A stretch of DNA of 64,000 nucleotides from Yoonia vestfoldensis (GTDB lineage: Bacteria > Pseudomonadota > Alphaproteobacteria > Rhodobacterales > Rhodobacteraceae). The position numbers were made by a program, and so were the translations under genes. Positions within the stretch are counted from its first letter, which is position 1; each line of letters begins with the position of its first letter. The DNA is taken from contig NZ_CP021431.1 in the NCBI RefSeq assembly GCF_002158905.1, positions 434,001-498,000 of the forward strand. The letters run 5' to 3'. The notes under the pieces were generated by a model, which worked only from the letters and a program-made list of their open reading frames with translations, made no database searches and had not been told where the DNA came from. Shown piece after piece: positions 18,027-29,699 of the stretch.

Positions 18027-18059
18027 ATCTTCCGAGCTCAAATATCCTCGCCGAAGGCC
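18027..18059. repeat. 33-bp GCCTCCGGCGGGGATATTT repeat, diverged copy b
   Basis: On the minus strand this reads GGCCTTCGGCGAGGATATTT, then GAGCTCGGAAGATA, a diverged form of the 33-bp repeat at 23516, 45542 and 60188. It lies between the convergent ileS and pcs genes, just after the terminator. Confidence 0.65.
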
Positions 18060-18073
18060 TAAAAGTTCTTTCT

Positions 18074-18796
18074 TCAGCCGTCCTTGCCATAGATGATCTG
18101 CTGCGCGATCCCTGCGAATAACAGATAGACCGATGTGATAATCAGCCCCCAATGCGCCAGCGTTTCGGGGTGGAAATCGACCCAGGCCGCCCAGCCCGCA
18201 AAGAATGTCCAACCCAACGCCATCGGCAAGGTCACGTTCCGCCACCGTTTCGTGCGGACGGGATGGACGAATTTCAGCGGGGCGAACATCGCCATCGCCA
18301 GCGACGAGACCAACAAAAGCGAGACCCAGAAATTCGGCTCCAGCGCGAAGATCACCAAGACCAGCATATTCCAGCATCCCGGAAAGCCCGAAAAGGAATA
18401 ATCCTTGGTCTTCATCCGGGTATCGGCGAAATAAAGCGCCGAGGCAAAGGTGATCACGATAATCGCCGTCCAGCCGGTCCAGCCCGGCAAGAGGCCGGAT
18501 TTGAACAAAGCATAGGCCGGCACGAAGACATAGGTCAGATAATCGATGATCAGATCCAGCAGCACGCCATCAAATACGGGCGCGTTGCGCGTGACAGCGT
18601 ATTTGCGGGCCAATGGTCCGTCGATCCCGTCCACGAAAAACGCCACGACCAGCCACAGGAACATCAGGTCCCATTTCTGATCCACCGCCGCCAGCATCGC
18701 CAGCATGGCGAAAACAGCGCCCGAGGCAGTCAGAAAGTGAACGGAAAGGGCCTTGGCGCGTAAATTCATCGGACCGTCATAGCCAGTTTTCATCAT
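18074..18796 (-). CDS. pcs: Phosphatidylcholine synthase
   Basis: A 240-residue membrane protein with about seven to eight hydrophobic segments. It carries the CDP-alcohol phosphotransferase signature in the Pcs form: DGPLAR, twelve residues, then G-x3-D-x3-D (GVLLDLIID). Pcs condenses CDP-diacylglycerol directly with choline to make phosphatidylcholine in the inner membrane, a route typical of alphaproteobacteria. Start codons at 18796 or 18769 are both possible, since neither has a strong ribosome site. It ends 51 bp from the bidirectional terminator shared with ileS. Confidence 0.93.
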   Translation of the reverse strand: MMKTGYDGPMNLRAKALSVHFLTASGAVFAMLAMLAAVDQKWDLMFLWLVVAFFVDGIDGPLARKYAVTRNAPVFDGVLLDLIIDYLTYVFVPAYALFKSGLLPGWTGWTAIIVITFASALYFADTRMKTKDYSFSGFPGCWNMLVLVIFALEPNFWVSLLLVSSLAMAMFAPLKFVHPVRTKRWRNVTLPMALGWTFFAGWAAWVDFHPETLAHWGLIITSVYLLFAGIAQQIIYGKDG

Positions 18797-18823
18797 AGGG
18801 CAACGGCAATCTTGGGCATTGGC

Positions 18824-19744
18824 TCAGGCTTTGGGATGGGCGCGGTCATAGACGGCCATCAATTGGGCGGCATCGACGGCCGTATAGGCCTGGGTTGTCG
18901 AAAGCGAGGCATGGCCCAGCAATTCCTGGATACTGCGCAGATCACCGCCTGCCGCCATCAGATGGGTGGCAAAGGAATGGCGCAGCGCATGTGGCGTGGC
19001 GGTTGCGGGCAGGCCCAGTTGCAGGCGGGTCTGTTCCACGACCTTCTGGATCGCACGCGGCGCAAGCGGACCACCACGGATCGCGCGGAACAGCGGCGCA
19101 TCGGCGGTCTGCGCGTGGGGGCAAAGCCGCAGATAGCCCGCGACAGCCTCGCGCGCGATATCAAGCACCGGCACGATCCGCGTCTTGCCCCCTTTGCCGG
19201 TGATCCGCAGCACGGGCGGCAGCGGCGCATCGCGGCCTTGCAGCGACAGCGCCTCGGAGATCCGCAAACCGCAGCCATAAAGCAGGATGACAACAGCGGT
19301 ATCGCGCGCCGCCACCCAAGGCGCGCGCGCCTGCAATCCGATCCGGTCGATCATATCGTTGGCGGCCGGGGCCGTCAGCGGGCGGGGCAATTTGGGCTGG
19401 AATTTGGGCGCGCGGGTGGACAGCACCGCCGTTGGTTCGAATCCCTCACGCGGGGCCAGCCAGCGATAGAACGATTTCACCGCCGAGAGCGACCGCGCCA
19501 GCGAGCGTGCCGCCACACCGCGCCCGCGTTCATGCGCCATCCAGGCCCGCATATCGGACAGGGTCACGCGGGCCAGCGGTGCCAACCCCTGCGCTTCCCC
19601 GTTGTGTTGCGTCAGAAACGCCATGAAGCCCAGCACATCGGCGCGATAGGCCTTGAGCGTGTTCTCGGCCACCCCGGCCAGCGCGCGTTCATGGTCCAGC
19701 CAGCGATCCAGCGTCACGGTCAGCGCAGGCGAGATGAAAGCCAT
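18824..19744 (-). CDS. xerC: Tyrosine recombinase XerC
   Basis: A 306-residue tyrosine recombinase. The N-terminal SAM-like core-binding domain (LDRWLDHERALAGVAENTL) precedes the catalytic domain with its full set of residues: Arg in YGCGLRISEALSL, Lys in TGKGGKTRIVPV, His-x-x-Arg in PHALRHSFATHL, His in LGHASLSTTQAYT, and the following Tyr nucleophile. Length and neighbours fit the housekeeping chromosome-dimer resolvase rather than a phage integrase. Its ATG overlaps the stop of the DUF484 gene by one base, a conserved pairing in proteobacteria. Confidence 0.93.
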   Translation of the reverse strand: MAFISPALTVTLDRWLDHERALAGVAENTLKAYRADVLGFMAFLTQHNGEAQGLAPLARVTLSDMRAWMAHERGRGVAARSLARSLSAVKSFYRWLAPREGFEPTAVLSTRAPKFQPKLPRPLTAPAANDMIDRIGLQARAPWVAARDTAVVILLYGCGLRISEALSLQGRDAPLPPVLRITGKGGKTRIVPVLDIAREAVAGYLRLCPHAQTADAPLFRAIRGGPLAPRAIQKVVEQTRLQLGLPATATPHALRHSFATHLMAAGGDLRSIQELLGHASLSTTQAYTAVDAAQLMAVYDRAHPKA

Positions 19745-20439
19745 CAGGCCAGCCAGCGGCGCAGCACCCGTTCCAGAACGCCGGTGAAAAAGGCCAGCAG
19801 ATCGGTGCCTTGCGACGGGCCGAATTGCGCGGGGTTTTCGCTGCCCATGACCAGCATCGCGGGGCGGCGGCCCTCGCCCAGGTCGAGTTTCAGGCAGGCT
19901 TCGGATTGAACAAAGGGCGCGCGGTCGCCGTAAAGGCTGGCCCCGACATTGTGGAATTTACGCAAAGTGACCTGCCGGGCAGGCATGTTGCGGCCCAGCT
20001 TGATATAGCTATCGACAAAGCCCGCCTCGACCACGACGATGGCCGGGTCCATGTCGGGATGATCCGCGGGTGTATCCGTTTCCAGCGCCAGCCGGATCGC
20101 ATCGACGCGCAGCGTATCGGCGACATCGCCGCTCAGATCGGCCAGAAAACCGGCAAAGGTCTGGGCATCCAGCATCCGCAGGATCGCGCGATGCACCTGG
20201 TTGGTGCCGGCCAGATTGTCATAGGCGGCGGCGATCACATTGCGATGGGTGTCTTCGAGCCGGTCGAATCGCGCCTCGAGCCGTTCCATCGCGATGCTGC
20301 GCAGATCGACGATATTGCCGTTGCGCGCATCGCCATTCGCGCCGACAAGCGCCCGCATCACATCATGGTCGTCCAAGAGGAAATCGGGATTGGCGATAAT
20401 TTTGGCGCGAAGATCATCCGCCAGTAAAGGGTCTGTCAT
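19744..20439 (-). CDS. DUF484 family protein
   Basis: A 231-residue cytoplasmic protein of the DUF484 family. It begins MTDPLLADDLRAKIIANPDF at 20439; the ATG at 20466 would add nine residues without family support. The first 90 residues are helical and probably coiled coil (MERLEARFDRLEDTHRNVIA); the rest resembles a GAF-like domain. DUF484 genes regularly precede xerC and are translationally coupled with it, as here by a TGATG junction. The function is unknown. Confidence 0.85.
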   Translation of the reverse strand: MTDPLLADDLRAKIIANPDFLLDDHDVMRALVGANGDARNGNIVDLRSIAMERLEARFDRLEDTHRNVIAAAYDNLAGTNQVHRAILRMLDAQTFAGFLADLSGDVADTLRVDAIRLALETDTPADHPDMDPAIVVVEAGFVDSYIKLGRNMPARQVTLRKFHNVGASLYGDRAPFVQSEACLKLDLGEGRRPAMLVMGSENPAQFGPSQGTDLLAFFTGVLERVLRRWLA

Positions 20440-20550
20440 AGGCCTGCTCTGCTTTTGTTTTGTCACAAACTAGCAGGTCTGCGGGCAGGATGCCGCAACT
20501 TTTTTCGGCATTCCGCCAGGGCGTGGCGTTTTTGCCAAGCGGGCAGGTAA

Positions 20551-20568
20551 GGTGGGTCAAGACCCACC
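20551..20568. repeat. GGTGGGTC palindromic repeat, copy 1
   Basis: GGTGGGTC (20551-20558), AA, GACCCACC (20561-20568), flanked by TAA and CTACGG. It lies 15 bp after the stop of the transaldolase-like gene, between two minus-strand genes. Other copies follow gcrA (39934) and glyA (54447). Confidence 0.8.
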
Positions 20569-20582
20569 CTACGGCTGTCGCG

Positions 20583-21236
20583 TCACAGGATCTTGATACC
20601 TGCTTTTTCCACATCGGCCATGAACCCTGCCAGACCCTTGTCGGTCAGGATATGGTTCGCCATCGCCTTGATCACCGCAGGCGGTGCAGTGGCCACATCA
20701 GCCCCGATTTTGGCGCAATCGGACATATGGTTGGCGGTGCGGATCGAGGCGGCAAGGATCTGCGTCTTGAACCCGTAATTGTCATAGATCGTACGGATAT
20801 CCTCGATCAATTCCAGACCGTCGATATTGATATCATCCAGCCGCCCGATAAAGGGGCTGATGAAAGTCGCCCCCGCCTTGGCCGCCAGCAGCGCCTGATT
20901 GGCCGAAAAGCACAGGGTCACATTGACCATGATCCCCTCATCCGACAAGGTCTTGCAGGTTTTCAGACCGGCCCAGGTCAGCGGCACCTTGACCGCGATA
21001 TTATCGGCGATCTTGGCCAGCTTGCGGCCTTCGGCCAGCATCGTTTCTGCATCCAATGCGACGACTTCGGCCGATACCGGACCTTTGACAAGATCACAGA
21101 TTTCCTTGGTGACCTCGAGGATATTGCGCCCCGATTTCGCGATCAACGACGGGTTCGTGGTGACCCCGTCCACCATGCCGAGATCGTGCAGTTCCTTGAT
21201 CTGGTCAAGCTCGGCCGTGTCGACGAAAAACTTCAT
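20583..21236 (-). CDS. Transaldolase / fructose-6-phosphate aldolase-like (TalC type)
   Basis: A 217-residue small transaldolase (family 3B). [20 protein letters not shown] opens the barrel, DGVTTNPSL follows, and the Schiff-base lysine is K83 in [30 protein letters not shown] is the conserved following strand and helix. Enzymes of this size are either true transaldolases of the pentose phosphate pathway or fructose-6-phosphate aldolases, which sequence alone does not settle. It is divergent from priA, and a GGTGGGTC palindrome follows its stop. Confidence 0.9.
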   Translation of the reverse strand: MKFFVDTAELDQIKELHDLGMVDGVTTNPSLIAKSGRNILEVTKEICDLVKGPVSAEVVALDAETMLAEGRKLAKIADNIAVKVPLTWAGLKTCKTLSDEGIMVNVTLCFSANQALLAAKAGATFISPFIGRLDDINIDGLELIEDIRTIYDNYGFKTQILAASIRTANHMSDCAKIGADVATAPPAVIKAMANHILTDKGLAGFMADVEKAGIKIL

Positions 21237-21320
21237 AACTTCCCTCCGGGGATGGGTTGGTGTTTGTTGGTCCAGCGTTTACCTGAGGACGCAAGCAGCG
21301 TGAACCCTCAAAAGGCGGAT

Positions 21321-23513
21321 ATGATCCCTAGCTATTTCCCCCAAGGCGATCTGGTCGGCGTGCTGACGACCCAACCGCTTGACCGGCTGTTGGATTACAA
21401 GGCCCCCGAAGGCGGCTGCCATCTGGGTGCCTTTGTCGAGGTGCCGCTGGGGCCGCGCAAGGTGTTGGGCGTCGTCTGGGGGCCGGGGCAGGGCGATTAC
21501 GACCATGCAAAGATCCGGTCGGTGATCCGCGTGCTGGACGTGGCACCGATGCGCCAGGAAATGCGCGATTTCCTGACCCGTGCCGCCGATTACACGCTGA
21601 CGCCGATGCCGGCGATGCTGCGCCTTGGCACCCGCGCGCCGGGGCTTGGCGATGCGCCTTCCATGCGCAAGGTTTACCGCCTTGGCCCCCGCGACCCCGA
21701 CCGCAAAACCGCCGCCCGCGACAAGGTGCTGGGGGTGCTGCGCGATTATGGCGGGCTGGCCTTTACCCTTGGCGAATTGGCCGAGGCGGCGGATGTCGGC
21801 ACATCGGTGGTCAAGGGGCTGGTCGCCCAAGGGGCGGTCCTAGAAGAAGACGCACCGCGCGACACGCCCTATCCGCGGCTTGATCCCGATTATGGCGGCA
21901 AGGCGCTGAACCCCGATCAGGCCGCGGGCGCCGCAGCTTTGCGCACGGCTTTGCGCAAGGATGGCTATGGCACGACCCTGCTGAAAGGCGTGACCGGATC
22001 CGGCAAGACTGAGGTCTATCTCGAGGCCGTCGCCGAAGCCCTGCGCATGGGCAAACAGGCGCTGGTGCTTTTGCCCGAAATCGCCCTGTCAGGCGAATTC
22101 ATCGAACGGGTCGAGGCACGTTTCGGGATGCGGCCCGCCGAATGGCATTCGGGCGTGACCATGACCGAGCGGCGGCGCTGCTGGCGGATGGTCGGGCAGG
22201 GCGATGCGCAGCTGGTGGTCGGCGCAAGATCGGCCCTGTTCCTGCCGTTCCAGAACCTGGGGCTGATCGTGGTCGATGAAGAACATGACACCTCTTATAA
22301 ACAAGAAGACGGCGTGCTTTATAACGCCCGCGACATGGCGGTGCTGCGCGCCGCGCTTTGCGGGGCGCAGGTGGTGCTGGCCTCGGCCACACCCAGCCTT
22401 GAAAGCTGGGCCAATGCGCAGGCGGGCAAATATGCGCGGCTGGACCTGACCGCACGGTTCGGCGCAGCTGTCATGCCGGAAATGGCCGCCATTGATATGC
22501 GGGTCGAGGAATTGCCGCAGGGGCGGTGGGTTTCACCCACCCTACGCGATGCCATCGCCGACCGTCTGGAGAAAGGCGAACAATCGCTGATCTTTCTGAA
22601 CCGGCGCGGCTATGCGCCGGTCACGCTCTGCCGGGCCTGCGGGCATCAGATCGGCTGCGATCATTGCGATGCGCGGATGGTCGAACACCGGTTTCAAAAC
22701 CGGCTGATGTGCCATCAATGCGGCGAAACCAAACCGATCCCCGTGATCTGCCCCGCCTGCGGGGCCGCCGACAAACTTGCCGCTGTCGGCCCCGGCGTGG
22801 AACGGATGGGCGAAGAAGTCGCCGCGCTCTTCCCCCAAGCGCGGATCGCGGTGCTGTCATCGGATCTCTATGGATCGGCCCGCGCGATGAAGGCCCATAT
22901 CGCCGAGATCGCCCAAGGCGGCACCGATATCATCATCGGCACGCAATTGGTCGCCAAAGGGCATAATTTTCCGCATCTCACGCTGGTCGGGGTGATCGAC
23001 GCCGATCTTGGGCTGCAAGGCTCCGACCTGCGGGCGGCTGAACGGACCTTCCAGCTGATGCGACAGGTCGCAGGCCGCGCCGGGCGCGCCGCAACGCCCG
23101 GTGCGGCGCTGTTGCAGACCTATCAGCCCGATCATCCGGTGATCCATGCGATCCTGAACGGGGATGAGGAAAGCTTCTGGTCGGCCGAGGCGACTGAGCG
23201 CCGCGCCGCAGGCGTGCCGCCTTACGGGCGGATGGCGGGGATCATCCTCAGCGGGCCGGATCTCAAGGCGCTCTTCGATCTGGGCAATGACATGGCGCGG
23301 CGCGACGCGCCCTTGGCCCGGATCGGGGCGCAGGTCTTTGGCCCGGCCCCCGCCCCGATCGCGCGGGTGCGCGGCAAACACCGCCTGCGGCTGCTGGTCA
23401 AGGCCGATAAATCCGCGCCACTGCAGTCAGCCCTTGCACAATGGGTCGCGCAATTCCGGCTGCCCGCGAACCTGCGTCTTGCAATCGACATCGACCCGCA
23501 AAGCTTCTACTAG
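21321..23513 (+). CDS. priA: Primosomal protein N' (PriA helicase)
   Basis: A 730-residue replication-restart helicase. Walker A is GVTGSGKTEVYLEA near residue 225 and Walker B VVDEEHDTSYK near 315. The paired zinc sites CRACGHQIGCDHCD and CHQCGETKPIPVICPACG lie in the second half, followed by GTQLVAKGHNFPHL. It reloads DnaB at stalled forks. An in-frame GTG at 21300 with GAGG 11 nt upstream is a possible alternative start; the ATG at 21321 has AAAGGCGG almost adjacent. Around 22525 the coding sequence contains the GGTGGGT palindrome seen elsewhere as an intergenic repeat. Confidence 0.93.
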   Translation: MIPSYFPQGDLVGVLTTQPLDRLLDYKAPEGGCHLGAFVEVPLGPRKVLGVVWGPGQGDYDHAKIRSVIRVLDVAPMRQEMRDFLTRAADYTLTPMPAMLRLGTRAPGLGDAPSMRKVYRLGPRDPDRKTAARDKVLGVLRDYGGLAFTLGELAEAADVGTSVVKGLVAQGAVLEEDAPRDTPYPRLDPDYGGKALNPDQAAGAAALRTALRKDGYGTTLLKGVTGSGKTEVYLEAVAEALRMGKQALVLLPEIALSGEFIERVEARFGMRPAEWHSGVTMTERRRCWRMVGQGDAQLVVGARSALFLPFQNLGLIVVDEEHDTSYKQEDGVLYNARDMAVLRAALCGAQVVLASATPSLESWANAQAGKYARLDLTARFGAAVMPEMAAIDMRVEELPQGRWVSPTLRDAIADRLEKGEQSLIFLNRRGYAPVTLCRACGHQIGCDHCDARMVEHRFQNRLMCHQCGETKPIPVICPACGAADKLAAVGPGVERMGEEVAALFPQARIAVLSSDLYGSARAMKAHIAEIAQGGTDIIIGTQLVAKGHNFPHLTLVGVIDADLGLQGSDLRAAERTFQLMRQVAGRAGRAATPGAALLQTYQPDHPVIHAILNGDEESFWSAEATERRAAGVPPYGRMAGIILSGPDLKALFDLGNDMARRDAPLARIGAQVFGPAPAPIARVRGKHRLRLLVKADKSAPLQSALAQWVAQFRLPANLRLAIDIDPQSFY
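22525..22546. repeat. GGTGGGT palindrome inside priA
   Basis: GGTGGGT (22525-22531), TTC, ACCCACC (22535-22541), then CTACG, matches the intergenic family at 20551, 39934 and 54447. Here it encodes the residues WVSPTLR of PriA using codons such as GTT, TCA and CTA that look uncommon in this genome. Confidence 0.55.
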
Positions 23514-23515
23514 CC

Positions 23516-23548
23516 CATCTTCCGAGCCTAAATATCCCCGCCGGAGGC
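23516..23548. repeat. 33-bp repeat, copy c (identical to copy at 45542)
   Basis: On the minus strand it reads GCCTCCGGCGGGGATATTT, then AGGCTCGGAAGATG, identical over 33 bp to 45542-45574. It begins 2 bp after the priA stop and overlaps the 3' end of convergent tdk, supplying its stop codon. Confidence 0.85.
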
Positions 23549-24151
23549 TGAAAAGTTTTTCTTTTCCGGCACGACCTCGCCCATTTCCTGCCGCCAGTGA
23601 CGACGGCAGAGCGACACATAGCGATCATTCCCGCCAATGACGATCTGGTCGCCGGCTGTCATCACGCGGCCTTGGGCATCCTTGCGCACAACCATCGTCG
23701 CCTTCTTGCCGCAATGGCAGATCGTGCGGACCTCGCGCATTTCATCCGCCAGCGCCAGCAGCGCGGCAGAGCCGGGAAACAGCGCGCCCAGAAAATCCAC
23801 GCGCAGGCCAAAAGTCATGATCGGCACGCCCAGATCATCCACCGCGCGGGCCAGTTGCCAGACCTGATCGGGGTCCAGAAATTGCGCCTCGTCGATGAAG
23901 ACGCAGGCGCAGGGGCCAGAGTCCAGCCGGGCCTTGATCTTGGCAAACAGATCCTCGCCGGGGGCGAAAGTATCGGCATCGGCACCAATCCCGATCCGGC
24001 TGCCGATCCGGCCACGCCCGGCGCGATGATCCAGCTGCGCGATCATCAGATAGGTCTGCATCCCGCGTTCGATGTAATTATGCGACGCCTGCAACAAGAC
24101 AGTCGATTTGCCCGCATTCATGGTGGAATAATTGAAATAAAGCTTGGCCAT
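23528..24151 (-). CDS. tdk: Thymidine kinase
   Basis: A 207-residue type II thymidine kinase starting MAKLYFNYSTMNAGKST, whose P-loop is at residues 9-17. FIDEAQFLD is the Walker B-like motif and CHCGKKATMV with the later CRRHW forms the zinc-binding lasso. The enzyme salvages thymidine to dTMP. The last residues, SASGGDI and the TAG stop, are encoded by the 33-bp repeat at 23516-23548, so the native C-terminus has been replaced or extended. Upstream in-frame starts to 24313 are not supported. Confidence 0.93.
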   Translation of the reverse strand: MAKLYFNYSTMNAGKSTVLLQASHNYIERGMQTYLMIAQLDHRAGRGRIGSRIGIGADADTFAPGEDLFAKIKARLDSGPCACVFIDEAQFLDPDQVWQLARAVDDLGVPIMTFGLRVDFLGALFPGSAALLALADEMREVRTICHCGKKATMVVRKDAQGRVMTAGDQIVIGGNDRYVSLCRRHWRQEMGEVVPEKKNFSASGGDI

Positions 24152-24256
24152 CGCGTTGATTTGCCTTGCCCGCGCCGCCTTGGCAAGACCCTGCGCCCTG
24201 TTCAGCCGCGACGGGTGTGATAGATCTTCTGACACGCCCCAGCGAAAGAGACGCCG

Positions 24257-24967
24257 ATGGACCTGTCCGACCTGCCCAATATCACACAAGGCGCCTTGCA
24301 GCCCTTGGACCATGCCGCCCTAGCGGGGCCGGATGATGCGGGCCATCCGCCGCGGATCTTGTTGCTCTATGGATCGCTGCGCCCGCTGAGCTATTCGCGG
24401 CTCTGCGCCGAAGAAGGCGCGCGGGTGCTGCGCGCGCTGGGCTGCGAGACGCGGTTTTTCGACCCTGCGGGCCTGCCATTGCCCGATGACGGCGTCGATG
24501 CCGACCATCCCAAGGTCGCCGAATTGCGCGCGCTTGCGCTTTGGTCCGAGGGCATGGTCTGGTCCAGCCCCGAACGGCATGGCGCGATGACGGGTATCAT
24601 GAAAACCCAAATCGACTGGCTGCCGCTGTCGCCCATCGGTGGCATCCGCCCGACGCAGGGCAAGACGCTGGCGCTGATGCAGGTTTCGGGCGGGTCGCAA
24701 TCCTTCAACACGGTCAACCAGATGCGGATTCTGGGGCGCTGGATGCGGCTGATCACGATCCCGAACCAATCATCCGTCCCGATGGCATGGAAGGAATTCG
24801 AGGATGGGCGGATGAAGCCATCGCCGCTGTACAACCGGATCGTCGATGTGATGGAGGAACTGGCCCGCTTTACCCTGATGACCCGCAGCCGCGACAAGAT
24901 GCTGACGGATCGCTATTCCGAACGGGTCGAGAGCTTGCAGGATGTGCATCAGCGGGTCAGCGGTTAG
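24257..24967 (+). CDS. arsH: ArsH-type NADPH-dependent FMN reductase
   Basis: A 236-residue flavodoxin-fold reductase with the ArsH pattern: [16 protein letters not shown] (FMN phosphate loop), [20 protein letters not shown], and [20 protein letters not shown]. ArsH proteins are tetrameric NADPH:FMN reductases linked to arsenical oxidation or reactive-oxygen defence. No arsR, arsB or arsC lies nearby, so it is a solitary copy. It is divergent from tdk, and its stop overlaps the convergent ketoacyl synthase gene by 4 bp. Confidence 0.9.
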   Translation: MDLSDLPNITQGALQPLDHAALAGPDDAGHPPRILLLYGSLRPLSYSRLCAEEGARVLRALGCETRFFDPAGLPLPDDGVDADHPKVAELRALALWSEGMVWSSPERHGAMTGIMKTQIDWLPLSPIGGIRPTQGKTLALMQVSGGSQSFNTVNQMRILGRWMRLITIPNQSSVPMAWKEFEDGRMKPSPLYNRIVDVMEELARFTLMTRSRDKMLTDRYSERVESLQDVHQRVSG

Positions 24968-26082
24968 GCCCGTTCCACGATCACCGATCCCACCGAATAG
25001 CCGGCCCCGAAGGAACAGATCAGCCCTTTGTCACCTGCCACCAGATCGGCGGAATGTTTGGCAAAGGCGATGATCGACCCCGCCGATGACGTATTGGCGT
25101 AATCTTGCAGGATATTGGGCTGCTCATCCGCTGTGGGCACGCGGCCCAGCACTTTGCGGCCGATGTAATCATTCATCGTCTTGTTGGCCTGATGCAGCCA
25201 AAGACGGCGCAGGCTGTCGGCAGCCACGCCTTCGGCCTGCAGATGGTCGGCGATATGCTGGCTGACCAGCGGCAGCACCTCTTTAAAGACCTTGCGCCCG
25301 TTTTGCATGAATTGCATGTCGCGGCGGTCCTCCATCGCGTCATGGGTGCGGCGCAGATAGCCGTTGTTGTTGCGGATATTGTTGCTGAATTGCGTGGCGC
25401 AGCGGGTGGATCGCAGTTTGAAATGCGGGGCGGTCAGGCCCTCGTCGCGTTCCAGCAAAGTCGCTGTCGCCACATCGCCAAAGATGAAATGGCAATCGCG
25501 GTCGCGCCATTCCAGATGGGCGCTGCAAATCTCGGGGTTCACCACCAGCGCGCGGCGGATTGAGCCCGCGCGGATCATATCGGCGGCGGTCTGGATGCCG
25601 AAGGTCGCGCTTGAACAGGCGACATTCATGTCAAAGGCAAAGCCGCCCGCGCCCAAAAGCTGCTGGATTTCCACCGCAATCGCCGGATAGGCGCGTTCCA
25701 TATTGGATGCAGCACAGATCACCAGATCGACGTCGGCGGCATCGACGCCCGCCGCCGCCAGCGCCTTTTGCGCGGCGTCCAGACCGATTTCGGCCATATA
25801 GCCCGGCGCGTCATCGGGGCGTTGCGGCAGACGCGGAAACATGCGCGCGGGGTCCATCAGCCCGGATTTGTCCAGCACATAGCGCTGTTCGATCCCCGAG
25901 GCGGCAAGGATGAAGTCTGCCGAGGAATGCGGTTTCGCCGCAACCGCGCCCGCCGCGATGGCATCTGCATGTTGCGCGTTCCACAGGTCGGCATGGGCGT
26001 TGAAGGCCGCGACCAATTCGTCATTGGTAATGGCCTGTGACGGGGTGAAAACCCCGGTTCCGGTGATGGCTGCCTTGTACAT
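24964..26082 (-). CDS. Beta-ketoacyl-ACP synthase III family (FabH2 / PA3286-like)
   Basis: A 372-residue thiolase-fold synthase. The nucleophile is Cys in [14 protein letters not shown], His in [11 protein letters not shown] and Asn in [13 protein letters not shown] complete the Cys-His-Asn triad of KAS III enzymes. It is longer than housekeeping FabH (about 320) and resembles Pseudomonas PA3286, which shunts octanoyl-CoA from beta-oxidation into fatty acid synthesis. The signature [14 protein letters not shown] is shared with that subgroup. It lies 72 bp downstream of carB on the same strand and has no other fatty-acid genes around it. Confidence 0.85.
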   Translation of the reverse strand: MYKAAITGTGVFTPSQAITNDELVAAFNAHADLWNAQHADAIAAGAVAAKPHSSADFILAASGIEQRYVLDKSGLMDPARMFPRLPQRPDDAPGYMAEIGLDAAQKALAAAGVDAADVDLVICAASNMERAYPAIAVEIQQLLGAGGFAFDMNVACSSATFGIQTAADMIRAGSIRRALVVNPEICSAHLEWRDRDCHFIFGDVATATLLERDEGLTAPHFKLRSTRCATQFSNNIRNNNGYLRRTHDAMEDRRDMQFMQNGRKVFKEVLPLVSQHIADHLQAEGVAADSLRRLWLHQANKTMNDYIGRKVLGRVPTADEQPNILQDYANTSSAGSIIAFAKHSADLVAGDKGLICSFGAGYSVGSVIVERA

Positions 26083-26154
26083 ATCCGCTCTCGTAAATCC
26101 TGCGCCAACCTAGGGCTGCGCGGGCCGGATTGTCCAATGGAACGCGGCGTCGTC

Positions 26155-29487
<3,333 letters not shown>

Positions 29488-29635
29488 CGTCCTGCCCCCT
29501 GATGTGCAAATTGTCGTGGGTTATAGGGATGACGCGCACATGTGCAAGGGCTTGTCTGGCTGATCCGGCGCAAAGTGAAAATCAGGCTATTTTGACGCCG
29601 CAGGCGGGGATACTTGGCCTTGGATTAAGCAGTGG

Positions 29636-29664
29636 TTGACACGGGCGGGCCAAAGGGGTGTATC
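29636..29664 (+). promoter_or_regulatory. Sigma70-type promoter of aspS
   Basis: TTGACA (29636-29641) and TGTATC (29659-29664) with a 17-bp spacer, 35 bp before the aspS ATG. A degenerate GGCGGGGATACTT sequence lies just upstream at about 29602-29614. Confidence 0.6.
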
Positions 29665-29699
29665 GGGCGGGCCTGTATTTTCGCCAAAGGACACCCATC

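Noticed and set aside
18824..19744. Tyrosine recombinase as a mobile-element integrase
   Set aside because: Length, motifs and coupling to DUF484 fit housekeeping XerC, and no element borders are near.
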